From NCBI RefSeq assembly GCF_001718195.1, contig NZ_MCNV01000038.1, forward strand, positions 1 through 63,460: DNA of 63,460 bases, in the 5' to 3' direction. This stretch comes from Paraburkholderia nodosa. GTDB lineage: Bacteria > Pseudomonadota > Gammaproteobacteria > Burkholderiales > Burkholderiaceae. Positions within the stretch are counted from its first letter, which is position 1. Each line of letters opens with the position of its first letter. Under the pieces are notes generated by a model, which saw only the letters and a program-made list of their open reading frames with translations, did no database searches and was not told the DNA's origin. Of this stretch, positions 8,915 through 18,218 are shown piece by piece. A program made the translations under genes and the position numbers.

Positions 8915-9424
8915 ATGCGCACGAGAAACGCGGAGCGCGTGCAGCCCTCGCTGCTGGAGCGGCTGACCGACCACGCGCCCGAAGCCACGAGCGAAGTCCG
9001 CGAGCATCGCGCCAGCTCGGCGCGCGCGCAGCGCCTGAGCGTCATGCGCGATATCGGTTGGCTCCTCAATGCGCGGGGCATCGCGTCGGCGCAGGAGATC
9101 GCGCGCTATCCGTGCGTGGCCGACTCGGTGCTCAACTTCGGCTTCGCGGAGCTGGCGGGCAAGAGCGCGTCGGACGTGGAGCTCAGTCGGATCGAACGGC
9201 TGATTGCCGAGGCGATCGGCGCATTCGAGCCGCGCATCGTGCGCGGCACCCTGCGCGTGCGCGCCATTGAGTCCGGTGGGGTGGATATCGCACACAACGC
9301 GCTGGCGTTCATCGTCGAAGGCGATCTCCATGCGCACCCTGTACCCGAGCGGCTTTATTTGCGCACGGAACTCGATCTGGAAGCCGGCAAGGCAAACGTG
9401 TACGAAGAGGTGACGCCCAGATGA
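8915..9424 (+). CDS. tssE: T6SS baseplate protein TssE
   Basis: 169 residues with a GPW/gp25 lysozyme-like baseplate fold: QPSLLERLTDH at the start, VMRDIGWLLNARG, YPCVADSVLNFG, and EAIGAFEPRIVRGTLRVR near the end. TssE links the wedge complex to the sheath. The start follows hcp by only 7 bases and its 3' end overlaps tssF by 4 bases, showing translational coupling. Confidence 0.93.
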   Translation: MRTRNAERVQPSLLERLTDHAPEATSEVREHRASSARAQRLSVMRDIGWLLNARGIASAQEIARYPCVADSVLNFGFAELAGKSASDVELSRIERLIAEAIGAFEPRIVRGTLRVRAIESGGVDIAHNALAFIVEGDLHAHPVPERLYLRTELDLEAGKANVYEEVTPR

Positions 9425-11271
9425 ACCCCGACTTCCTCCAGTACTACAGCCGCGAATTGCAGCACGTTCGCGAGATGGGTGGCGAGTTCGCCAAGGCGTT
9501 TCCGAAGATCGCGGGGCGGCTGGGCCTCGAAGGTTTCGACTGCGCCGATCCGTATGTGGAGCGTTTGCTCGAAGGGTTCGGCTTTCTGGCCGCGCGCGTG
9601 CAGATGAAAATCGATGCGGAGTTTCCGCGCTTCACGCAGCATCTCGCCGAACTGGTGTATCCGCACTATCTCGCGCCGACGCCCGCGATGACGGTCGTGC
9701 AACTGCAGCCCGACAAGACTCACCCCGCACTGGCGGACGGCGTTGCCGTGCCGCGCGGTACGGCCCTGCAGGGTCGGTTCGACGGCGAACGTGCGACGCG
9801 CTGCGAGTTCCGCACAGCGCACGCGCTGACTTTGTCTCCGCTCGAACTGGTGGAGGCGCGGCTTTTCACTCACACCGGCGCGCTGCCCGGCGTCGCCGCC
9901 GTGCCGCGCGGCGTGAAGGCAGGCTTGCGCCTCAAGTTGCGCGCGCTCGGCGAGCGCACCATCGGCGATCTGACGATCGATCATCTGCCCATCTACCTGC
10001 GCGGCAGCGACGGCGCGGCGGCGAAACTTTTTGAACTGCTGGTCGGCTCGACGCTTGGCATCGCGACATCCGGTGGCGTGCTGTCGCCTTCGTCGCTGCG
10101 CCCGCTCGGCTTCTCCGACGAAGAAGCCCTGCTGCCCGTGAGCGATCAATCGTTTCCCGGCTATCGGCTGCTGCAAGAGTATTTCGCATTTTCCCAGCGC
10201 TTCATGTTCATCGGCATCGATGGATTGCGCTCGCATTTCGCTCGTTGCGAAAGCGACGAAATCGAGCTTGTGGTACTGCTTTCGAAGGGCGATACCACAC
10301 TCGAACAACGGGTCGACCACGAAAACTTCGCGCTGCATTGCACGCCCGCCATCAATCTCTTTGCGCGCCGCGCCGATCGCATCGCGGTGACGGGTGAGCA
10401 GTTCGAACATCATGTGGTGGCGGACCGCACGCGTCCGCGCGACTTCGAGGTCTATCGCGTGCAAAGCGTGACGGGCCATCGCTCGGGCGGCGGTGCGCCG
10501 ATCGAATTTCAGCCGTTCTACCGAATGCGCGATCTGGGCGCAGGCGAACCCGACACGGCGTTTTATCAGGTGCGGCGCGAGAAACGTCTGCCATCCGCCC
10601 GCGAGCAGGAGCGCGGCACGCGTTCGTCGTATTCGGGCAGCGAAACCTGGATCGCCCTGGTGGATACGCACGAAGCGCCGTATCCCGGCGATCTGCATCA
10701 ACTCGGCGTGAGCGTGCTGTGCACCAACCGCGACCTCACGCTGACGATGCCGCTCGGGCGGGGCGAAACCGACTTCACTCTGGAGCTGGAAGCGCCGGTA
10801 TCCGGCGTGCGCTGTGTCGCCGGCCCGAGCCGCCCATTGCCGTCCTATGCGCAAGGTGCAGTGGCGTGGCGTCTCTTGAGTCACCTGTCGCTCAACTATG
10901 CGTCGCTCGTGGACGACGCGGACGGGAGCGGCGCGCGCGCCATGCGCGACTTGCTCGCGCTCTACGCGCCCGAAGGCGACGGCGCGGCCGCGCGGCAGAT
11001 CGAAGGTCTGCGCTCCATCGGCTCGCGCGCAGTCACGCGCCGCTTGCCGTCGCGCGGGCCGATCGTGTTCGGCCGCGGCCTCGCGCTCGATGTGCTGCTC
11101 GACGAGAACGGTTTCGAAGGTGCGAGCGCGTTTCTGTTCGGTGCGGTGCTCGCGCGCTTTTTCGAGCAATACGTGTCGATGAATTCGTTTACCGAAACCT
11201 GCGTGTCCTCGACCACTCGCGGTGAAATCATGCGCTGGGCGCCGGGGAGCGGGCAATGCCGGACGCTGTGA
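9421..11271 (+). CDS. tssF: T6SS baseplate protein TssF
   Basis: 616 residues, the family length. Begins with the conserved MNPDFLQYYSRELQHVREMG, followed by FAKAFPKIAGRLGL and the VERLLEGFGFLAARVQ segment, and ends with SVSMNSFTETC-like baseplate wedge sequence. TssF forms wedges with TssG and TssK at the inner membrane. Overlaps tssE (4 bases) and tssG (16 bases). Confidence 0.95.
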   Translation: MNPDFLQYYSRELQHVREMGGEFAKAFPKIAGRLGLEGFDCADPYVERLLEGFGFLAARVQMKIDAEFPRFTQHLAELVYPHYLAPTPAMTVVQLQPDKTHPALADGVAVPRGTALQGRFDGERATRCEFRTAHALTLSPLELVEARLFTHTGALPGVAAVPRGVKAGLRLKLRALGERTIGDLTIDHLPIYLRGSDGAAAKLFELLVGSTLGIATSGGVLSPSSLRPLGFSDEEALLPVSDQSFPGYRLLQEYFAFSQRFMFIGIDGLRSHFARCESDEIELVVLLSKGDTTLEQRVDHENFALHCTPAINLFARRADRIAVTGEQFEHHVVADRTRPRDFEVYRVQSVTGHRSGGGAPIEFQPFYRMRDLGAGEPDTAFYQVRREKRLPSAREQERGTRSSYSGSETWIALVDTHEAPYPGDLHQLGVSVLCTNRDLTLTMPLGRGETDFTLELEAPVSGVRCVAGPSRPLPSYAQGAVAWRLLSHLSLNYASLVDDADGSGARAMRDLLALYAPEGDGAAARQIEGLRSIGSRAVTRRLPSRGPIVFGRGLALDVLLDENGFEGASAFLFGAVLARFFEQYVSMNSFTETCVSSTTRGEIMRWAPGSGQCRTL

Positions 11272-12272
11272 TGCTATTCGAGCGCTTCTCTGCCGATGCG
11301 AACCGCTTCGACTTCTTTCAGGCCGTGCGGCTGGTGGAATGTGCGCATAGCGGGTTGCCGCGCGTGGGCGCTTCGCTGCGCCCGCGTGACGACGCAGTGC
11401 GATTCGGTCAGGAACCCGAATTGATCTTCTTTCCGACTGCGTTACGCCATTTCGCCAGCAAGCAGGACGCCGCGCCGAAGCTCGCCCTGAACTTCTTCGG
11501 TCTGCTTGGCCCGAATGGCCCGATGCCCACGCATCTGACCGAATACGTGCGTCATCGCGCGCGTAACGCGGGCGATCCGACTTTCGCGCGCTTTCTCGAC
11601 GTGTTTCATCACCGCATGGCCTCGCTGTTCTATCGCGCGTGGGCCACGGCGCAGCCGGTGGTCAGTCTCGATCGCGACGACAACGATCGATTCTCCGCAT
11701 ACGTGGGCACCGTGTTCGGGCTCAACGAAGCGGCGCTGCGCAACCGCGACAGCGTCCCCGATTTCGCCAAGCTGCATTTCGCGGGGCTGCTCGCGGGGCC
11801 CACGCGCCACGCAGCGGGTTTGCGGATCGTGCTGTCGCGCTTTTTTGGCTTGCCAGTGGAAGTCGTGCAGAACGTGGGGCACTGGATGAAGCTGCCCGAA
11901 GCTGCGCTGACGCACCTCGGTGCGCGCGATGAAAACGCCCTCATGGGTGTCGGCACGATGCTTGGGGGCCGCGTGTTCGATCGGCAGCACAAGTTCCGCG
12001 TCGTGCTCGGACCGCTTTCGCTGAGCGATTACGAGCGCTTCCTGCCGGGCGGTACGAGCCTCGCGCGGCTCGCCGACTGGGTGCGTCTATACCTGCGCGA
12101 CCCATTCGAATGGGACGTGAACCTGCAATTGCGGCGCGCAGAGGTGCCGCGTCTCGCATTGGGGCGCAAGCAGCGCCTCGGCTACACGACCTGGCTGCAC
12201 GCGCGCGCCGCCACGGCCGACGCGACGCAACTCGAGCTTCGTCCGTTGATCCCATCTCATGCAAAGGACTAG
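11256..12272 (+). CDS. tssG: T6SS baseplate protein TssG
   Basis: 338 residues. Family landmarks are RFDFFQAVRLVE, the PRDDAVRFGQEPELIFFP strand, ALNFFGLLGPNGPMPTHLTE and HRMASLFYRAW. It is the TssF partner in the baseplate wedge. The first ATG (11256) lies inside the tssF end; an alternative ATG at 11271 would shorten the protein by five residues. ClpV begins 4 bases after the stop. Confidence 0.94.
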   Translation: MPDAVMLFERFSADANRFDFFQAVRLVECAHSGLPRVGASLRPRDDAVRFGQEPELIFFPTALRHFASKQDAAPKLALNFFGLLGPNGPMPTHLTEYVRHRARNAGDPTFARFLDVFHHRMASLFYRAWATAQPVVSLDRDDNDRFSAYVGTVFGLNEAALRNRDSVPDFAKLHFAGLLAGPTRHAAGLRIVLSRFFGLPVEVVQNVGHWMKLPEAALTHLGARDENALMGVGTMLGGRVFDRQHKFRVVLGPLSLSDYERFLPGGTSLARLADWVRLYLRDPFEWDVNLQLRRAEVPRLALGRKQRLGYTTWLHARAATADATQLELRPLIPSHAKD

Positions 12273-12276
12273 TGCA

Positions 12277-14880
12277 ATGGCAGACATCAGCCGCGCCGTC
12301 ATGTTCGGCAAACTCGATACGCTCAGCTTCGGCGCGATGGAGAGTGCGACCACGTTCTGCCGCTTGCGCGGCAATGCGTATGTCGAGCTTGCGCACTGGC
12401 TGCATCAGATGCTGCAGTTGCCCGATTCGGATCTGCACCGCGTCATCCGGCACGCCCACTTCGAACCCGCGGCGCTCGCGCGCGATCTGACCGATGCGCT
12501 CGACCGACTGCCGCGCGGGGCGGCCTCGGTCAGCGATATTTCATCGCAGCTGGAAGAGGCCGTGGAGCGCGGCTGGGTCTATGCTTCGCTGCTCTTCGAC
12601 GCGCAGAAGGTGCGCAGCGCGCATGTGCTCGTCGGCGTGTTGCAGACGCCCGTGCTGCGCAACGCATTGCGCGGTATTTCGCGCGAGTTCGATCGCGTGA
12701 AGCTGGATGACCTCGTCGCCAACTTCGCCGATGTGCTCGACGGTTCGCCGGAAGCATCGACGCAGGCGCCTGTCGTGACGCAGGAGCCCGACACGCCGCA
12801 TCGCACCGACGACGCGTTGCAGCGCTTCACCGTCGATCTCACGGCCCAGGCGCGTGAAGGCCGGCTCGATCCCGTGGTGGGCCGCGATGCGGAGATTCGC
12901 CAGGTCGTCGACATCCTCATGCGGCGCAGGCAGAACAATCCGATCCTCACCGGCGAGGCAGGGGTCGGCAAGACGGCCGTGGTCGAAGGCCTCGCACTGC
13001 GCATCGCGGCGGGCGACGTGCCGCCCGCGCTGCGCGACGTGAGCCTGCGGGCGCTCGACGTCGCACTGCTGCAGGCCGGAGCGGGCGTGAAAGGCGAATT
13101 CGAAGCGCGGTTGCGTCAGGTGCTGGAAGCCGTGCAGGCGGCGTTCCATCCCATCATCCTCTTCATCGACGAGGCGCACACGCTGATCGGCGCGGGCGGC
13201 GCGGCGGGCACCGGCGACGCGGCGAATCTGCTCAAGCCCGCGCTTGCACGCGGGAGTGTGCGCACCATCGCAGCAACGACGTGGTCGGAGTACCGCAGGC
13301 ACATCGAGAAAGATCCGGCGCTCACGCGGCGCTTTCAGGTCGTGCAGGTCCACGAGCCCGAGGAGGCGCGTGCCGTGACGATGATGCGGGGACTCGCTGC
13401 CGCGCTGGAAACGCATCACGGCGTGCAGGTGCTCGACGAGGCAATCGAGGCGGCGGTGAAACTCTCGCATCGCTATCTGCCCGCGCGGCAGTTGCCGGAC
13501 AAGTCGGTGAGCCTGCTCGATACCGCATGCGCACGCGTTGCGGTGAGCCAGCACGCCACGCCGCCGGCCGTCGACGACGCGCAACGGCGCATCGATGCGC
13601 TCAACACGGAGCTGGAGGTGATCGGGCGCGAGGCGGCGATCGGCGTCGATACGGCGGCACGTCGCGAAGCCGCGGCGGCGGCATTGCAAACCGAGACCGC
13701 GCGCCTTGCCGATCTGCACGCGCGCTGGAATGTGGAGCGCGAGATGGTCGAAGACATCCTCGCGCGCCGCCAGGCGCTGCGGGAAGGCGCCCCGGACGCC
13801 GATCTTGCCGCGTTGCGCGAACGCCAGGCGCAACTCGCCGAGCATCAGGGCGACGCGCCGCTCGTGCTGCCAGGCGTGGACCGTCATGCCGTGGCCGCGG
13901 TCGTGCAGGACTGGACCGGCGTGCCCGTGCTCAACATGCTGAAGAACGAGATCTGCAATGTATTGCGGCTGAACGAGGTGCTCGACCGCCGCATCATCGG
14001 CCAGCAGCATGCCACGCAAATGATCGCGCGGCGCGTGCAGACTTCGCGCGCAGGCCTCGACGATCCGAATAAGCCGGTTGGCGTGTTTTTGCTCGCGGGC
14101 ACCTCGGGCGTGGGCAAGACCGAGACGGCGCTCGCGCTTGCCGAGGCACTCTATGGCGGCGAGCAAAACCTCATTGCCATCAACATGAGCGAGTATCAGG
14201 AAGCGCACACGGTGTCGCTGCTCAAGGGCGCGCCGCCGGGCTACGTGGGCTTCGGCGAAGGCGGCGTGCTGACCGAAGCGGTGCGCCGGCGGCCGCACAG
14301 CGTCGTGCTGCTCGACGAAGTGGAGAAGGCGCATCCCGACGTGCACGAGCTGTTTTTCCAGGTTTTCGACAAAGGCCGGATGGACGACAGCGAAGGCCGT
14401 TCCATCGATTTCCGCAATACGCTCATTCTGCTCACGACCAATGCGGGCACCGAATGCGTTGCGCAGTTGTGCCGCGATCCACGAACGAGCCCACCGATGG
14501 AGGTGATTGAACGCGAGCTCCACACGCAATTGCTGGAGACGTTCCCGGCCGCGTTGCTCGGACGCATGGTGACCATTCCGTATTACCCGCTCTCCAATGA
14601 GATGCTGAGCGCCATCATCCGGCTGCAACTCGGCCGCGTGGCCGAGCGTGTGACGCTCACGCACGGCGTGCCGTTCACCTATGACGAGACCGTGGTGACG
14701 CAGATCGCACAGCGTTGCACGCGCATGGAAAGCGGCGGCCGCATGATCGACGCGATCCTCACCAACAGCGTGCTGCCGCGCATCAGCACGGCGTTCCTTT
14801 CGCGCGTGATGGACGGAAAGACGCTTGCGCGTGTGCATGTGAGCGTCGAGAACGAGGAGTTCAGCTATGCCTTCGACTAG
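12277..14880 (+). CDS. clpV: T6SS AAA+ ATPase TssH (ClpV)
   Basis: 867 residues. Domains in order: a double Clp-N repeat (about 10-150), AAA1 with Walker A GEAGVGKT near residue 228 and Walker B ILFIDEAHTL, a middle coiled segment (about 430-550), AAA2 with Walker A GTSGVGKT near 607 and Walker B VVLLDEVEKAHP, and a C-terminal D2-small domain. ClpV disassembles contracted TssB/C sheaths for reuse. The ATG at 12277 is preferred over 12259 because AAAGGA sits just before it and the protein then starts MADISRAVMFGKL, as usual. Confidence 0.95.
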   Translation: MADISRAVMFGKLDTLSFGAMESATTFCRLRGNAYVELAHWLHQMLQLPDSDLHRVIRHAHFEPAALARDLTDALDRLPRGAASVSDISSQLEEAVERGWVYASLLFDAQKVRSAHVLVGVLQTPVLRNALRGISREFDRVKLDDLVANFADVLDGSPEASTQAPVVTQEPDTPHRTDDALQRFTVDLTAQAREGRLDPVVGRDAEIRQVVDILMRRRQNNPILTGEAGVGKTAVVEGLALRIAAGDVPPALRDVSLRALDVALLQAGAGVKGEFEARLRQVLEAVQAAFHPIILFIDEAHTLIGAGGAAGTGDAANLLKPALARGSVRTIAATTWSEYRRHIEKDPALTRRFQVVQVHEPEEARAVTMMRGLAAALETHHGVQVLDEAIEAAVKLSHRYLPARQLPDKSVSLLDTACARVAVSQHATPPAVDDAQRRIDALNTELEVIGREAAIGVDTAARREAAAAALQTETARLADLHARWNVEREMVEDILARRQALREGAPDADLAALRERQAQLAEHQGDAPLVLPGVDRHAVAAVVQDWTGVPVLNMLKNEICNVLRLNEVLDRRIIGQQHATQMIARRVQTSRAGLDDPNKPVGVFLLAGTSGVGKTETALALAEALYGGEQNLIAINMSEYQEAHTVSLLKGAPPGYVGFGEGGVLTEAVRRRPHSVVLLDEVEKAHPDVHELFFQVFDKGRMDDSEGRSIDFRNTLILLTTNAGTECVAQLCRDPRTSPPMEVIERELHTQLLETFPAALLGRMVTIPYYPLSNEMLSAIIRLQLGRVAERVTLTHGVPFTYDETVVTQIAQRCTRMESGGRMIDAILTNSVLPRISTAFLSRVMDGKTLARVHVSVENEEFSYAFD

Positions 14881-16852
14881 TCGCCATGTGCGTATGACCT
14901 GTGCGGCGCTCGGCGACGACGCGGTGTTTCTGCGTATGTCGGCGAGCGAGGCGCTGGGACGCCTGAGCCGCTTCGAGATCGCGTTCCTGAGCCTTCACAA
15001 CGATATCGACCCGGGCGCGGTGCTCGGGCAGAACCTTTCTGTGACGCTCGATTATCCAGCGGGCGGGTCGCGCGAGTTCAACGGCATTGTCACGACGCTG
15101 CGTCTGCTCGCACCCGGCGACACCACGAAAAATCGCATGGCGCGCTATGAGGCGGTCGTGCATCCGCGCCTGTGGTTGCTCACGCGCGCCTCGCACCGGC
15201 GCTTCTTTCATCAGCGCACGGCACCGCAAATCGTTGCGCAAGTGCTGGAGTCGTACGACATCGACTTTCGCAACGCATGTACGGCGAGCTATCCGGCGCT
15301 CGACCATTGCGTGCAGTACCGCGAAACGGATTTCGACTTCGTGAGCCGCCTCATGGAGCGCGAAGGCATGCATTACTTCTTCGAGCACGCAGGCGGCAAG
15401 CATACGCTCGTGCTGGCCGATTCCGGCGCGGAGCATCGGCCCATCGCGCACTATGAGTCGGTGCCGTTTCAGGGCTGGGACACGCCGGAACCCGATGAAG
15501 AATGCGTCTACCGCTGGCATGCGGGCGCGACGCTCGAAACGGGGCGCTACGAAGTCAACGACTACGACTTCGAAAAGGCCTCGGTGAGCAACAGCGAAGG
15601 ACTCGTTTCGCGCGCGACACGCAGCGCACCCTACGATCCGCCGCGGTATTTGATGCAGGAGCATCTGAGCGGGCATCTGAAAGCGGGCGACGGCGAGCGC
15701 CTCGCGCGCATCAACGTGGAGATCCATCAAACGCAGAACGACGCGATGGAAGGGCGCGCCACCTCACGCGGCATCGCAGCGGGCGGCTTGTTCCGGCTGC
15801 GCGAACATCCGGGTGGCGCGCAGAACCGTCAGTATCTCGTGATCGAGAATCAGGCCGAAATCGTATCGGATGCCTATGTATCCACGAGCGATCCCACACA
15901 GCCGATGTTCGATTGTCGTTTCACTGCGATTCGCAGCGACAACACGTTCCGTTCGCTGCGCATCACGCCCGTTCCTCGCGCGGCGGGACCGCAGACGGCG
16001 GTCGTGATCGGCCCGCCGGGCGAAGAGATTCTCACAGACAAATACGGGCGCGTGAAAGTGCAGTTCCATTGGGAGCAGCTTTCGCAGGCAGGCGGCGCGG
16101 ATCGGCTCGATCGCTGCTGGGTGCGCGTGGCGCAGGGCTGGGCGAACCGGCGCTGGGGGGCGATGTGCCTGCCGCGCATCGGCCAGGAGGTGCTGGTGGA
16201 TTTCATCGAAGGCGATCCCGACCGGCCAGTGATCGTCGGCGCGGTCTACAACTCGACCAACATGCCGCCGTACGACCTGCCCGCGCAAAGCGCGGTGTCC
16301 ACGCTCAAGAGTCAGTCGACGAAGGGCGGCAACGGCTACAACGAAGTCCGCCTCGACGACCGCAAGGGCGGCGAACAAATGTTCTTTCACGCCGAGCGCG
16401 ATCACGAAACGTGGGTCAAGCACGACGCGCTGATGAACGTCACCGGCGAACGGCATCTGTGCATCGGCGGCGAGGAGTTTCGCGAGACGCGCGGCGCACG
16501 TAACGATTCGGTACTGGGCAGCAGCACGTCGCGCGTGGTTGGCCCCGTCTCGGCCGCCAGCATGACGACGCACGAGCAGTTCGTGGGCGAGGTGTATTCG
16601 CTCGACGCGGGCGCAGCCGTGCACATCAAGGCGGGCGCGGCGGTGGAAATCGAGGCGAGCGCAACCATCGCGCTGCGTGCGGGAGCGTCGTACATCCTCA
16701 TCGGTCCGGAAACGATCGAGATGTCGAGCTTCCCGATTCCGCTCGGCCCGGGCGTGCCGCCGGTGTCGCTTTCCGTGGCCCCCGCGCCGCCAACGCCGCC
16801 CCGCGACGCCGACGACGGCACGAGCAAGATTCGCAATCAGGAGGCTCCGTGA
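14867..16852 (+). CDS. vgrG: T6SS spike protein VgrG (TssI)
   Basis: 661 residues. An N-terminal gp27-like part (through about residue 380: DFDFVSRLMEREGMHYFFEH) leads into a gp5-like OB fold (KYGRVKVQFHWE, WVRVAQGWANRRWG, PRIGQEVLVDFIEGDPDRP) and a C-terminal beta-needle with a short VHIKAGAAVEIEASATIALR repeat. The last about 35 residues are proline-rich (PVSLSVAPAPPTPP), not a recognisable toxin domain, so this is a structural rather than an evolved VgrG. It overlaps clpV by 14 bases. No PAAR or effector gene follows. Confidence 0.95.
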   Translation: MPSTSRHVRMTCAALGDDAVFLRMSASEALGRLSRFEIAFLSLHNDIDPGAVLGQNLSVTLDYPAGGSREFNGIVTTLRLLAPGDTTKNRMARYEAVVHPRLWLLTRASHRRFFHQRTAPQIVAQVLESYDIDFRNACTASYPALDHCVQYRETDFDFVSRLMEREGMHYFFEHAGGKHTLVLADSGAEHRPIAHYESVPFQGWDTPEPDEECVYRWHAGATLETGRYEVNDYDFEKASVSNSEGLVSRATRSAPYDPPRYLMQEHLSGHLKAGDGERLARINVEIHQTQNDAMEGRATSRGIAAGGLFRLREHPGGAQNRQYLVIENQAEIVSDAYVSTSDPTQPMFDCRFTAIRSDNTFRSLRITPVPRAAGPQTAVVIGPPGEEILTDKYGRVKVQFHWEQLSQAGGADRLDRCWVRVAQGWANRRWGAMCLPRIGQEVLVDFIEGDPDRPVIVGAVYNSTNMPPYDLPAQSAVSTLKSQSTKGGNGYNEVRLDDRKGGEQMFFHAERDHETWVKHDALMNVTGERHLCIGGEEFRETRGARNDSVLGSSTSRVVGPVSAASMTTHEQFVGEVYSLDAGAAVHIKAGAAVEIEASATIALRAGASYILIGPETIEMSSFPIPLGPGVPPVSLSVAPAPPTPPRDADDGTSKIRNQEAP

Positions 16853-18210
16853 GATTGACGTTGACTGTTGAGGGCGGCGAAGCCGGTGAGCACGCCGCGC
16901 CACGCACGATGGAGATCGACGATCGCGCAACGATTGGCCGCGCGCCGGAGAGCACGCTGGTGCTGAGCGACGCGCAGCGCGGTATTTCGCGCATGCAGGC
17001 GAGTATCGAGCGCCGTGACGGCATCTATGTGCTAATCGATGCCGGAAGCAATCCGACACTGCTGAATGGCGAGGCGCTGAACGGCGCGCACGAGGCCGTG
17101 TTGTCCGATGGCGACCAGATCCGGATTGGCGCTTATACGCTTGCGGTTTCCATCGAAAAGGACGAGGAAAGCCGGGCGCCATTCGATCAAACGCTGATGA
17201 CGCAAGCCACGCCGCCTGCGCGGCTACCCGCAGCGAGCCTGCCGGGCACGCCGGAGTTCGAGGCGCCGCCGAGCGCGCCGCTCATCCCCGACGACTGGGA
17301 CGCGCCCCGCGCTTGCGCTGCGCCGCAGCCTGTGCGCGACGAAACGCCGTTCACGCCCGACCCGCTCGCCGCGACGCCATTACTGCGCGAACCGGGCCAT
17401 TTCGGCGGCGAAGCGAATCAGGCGCTAATGGACGTGCTGGGCTCCGCCGACCCGTTACGCGACGCCCCCGCGCCGGCGGAGCGCGAACCGGCCGCGCCGT
17501 TACGCAGTTTCGAGCACGTCTCGCCAGAAAAAGCCGTGACTGCCATACCGGCGCACCGGTTGGACGCGGCGCGCGCGGCGGCACCGGAGACCCGCCCCGC
17601 AGCCCCTCGCGCGGACGATTCGGCAGTGCTGGACGCACTGCTGGAGGGTCTCGGCATCGCGTCCGCCGATGTCGCCCACCTCAGCGCGCCGGAGGTCGCG
17701 CGCCTCGCCGGCGCGCTGTTGCGCGAAGCCACGCAGGGCACGATGAGCGTGCTGCGCTCGCGCGCGATGGCGCGCCGCGAGGCCCGCATGGCGATGACGA
17801 TGATCGAGGCGCGCGACAACAACCCGCTCAAATTCTTTCCCGACGCAGACCGCGCCTTGACGCAAATGCTCGGCGCGCGCGGTCGCGGCTATCTTGCGCC
17901 GGACGAAGCCTTGCGCGCCGCGTACCGCGATATCCAGGCGCACGAACTCGCACTCGTCGCCGGCATGCGCGCCGCGTTCGACGACGCCATGGCGCGCCTC
18001 GACCCAGACGCGATCGAGGGCTCGCTCGACGCGCCCTCCGGCCTCGAGGCGCTCGTCGGCAATCGCCGGGCGCGCCTGTGGCTGCGCTTCGTGAAGACGT
18101 GGGAGCACGTGTCGCGCGACGCGGGCGACGACTTCCAGCAACGCTTCGGCGAACCGTTCAATCGAGCCTATCAGGCGCAGATCGACGCGTTGCAATTTCC
18201 CAAGGATTGA
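16849..18210 (+). CDS. tagH: T6SS FHA-domain protein TagH
   Basis: 453 residues. FHA domain at about 10-105 (DDRATIGRAPESTLVLSD, ISRMQASIERR, NPTLLNGEAL); the usual His of the SxxH motif is Gln here (SRMQ). A long Ala/Pro-rich linker (about 105-250) leads to the TagH-specific C-terminal domain (MTMIEARDNNPLKFFPD). TagH reads Ser/Thr phosphorylation by PpkA-type kinases and gates T6SS activity. GTG start overlapping the vgrG stop by 4 bases. The kinase gene at 25006 is the obvious partner. Confidence 0.9.
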   Translation: MRLTLTVEGGEAGEHAAPRTMEIDDRATIGRAPESTLVLSDAQRGISRMQASIERRDGIYVLIDAGSNPTLLNGEALNGAHEAVLSDGDQIRIGAYTLAVSIEKDEESRAPFDQTLMTQATPPARLPAASLPGTPEFEAPPSAPLIPDDWDAPRACAAPQPVRDETPFTPDPLAATPLLREPGHFGGEANQALMDVLGSADPLRDAPAPAEREPAAPLRSFEHVSPEKAVTAIPAHRLDAARAAAPETRPAAPRADDSAVLDALLEGLGIASADVAHLSAPEVARLAGALLREATQGTMSVLRSRAMARREARMAMTMIEARDNNPLKFFPDADRALTQMLGARGRGYLAPDEALRAAYRDIQAHELALVAGMRAAFDDAMARLDPDAIEGSLDAPSGLEALVGNRRARLWLRFVKTWEHVSRDAGDDFQQRFGEPFNRAYQAQIDALQFPKD

Positions 18211-18218
18211 GTCACAGC

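Noticed and set aside
12541..14838. 765-codon minus-strand frame inside clpV
   Set aside because: Antisense shadow of the AAA+ ATPase; reads as His/Arg-rich noise.
14867..16852. VgrG with a C-terminal toxin domain
   Set aside because: After the needle there is only a short proline-rich tail of about 35 residues, too short and too simple for an effector domain.
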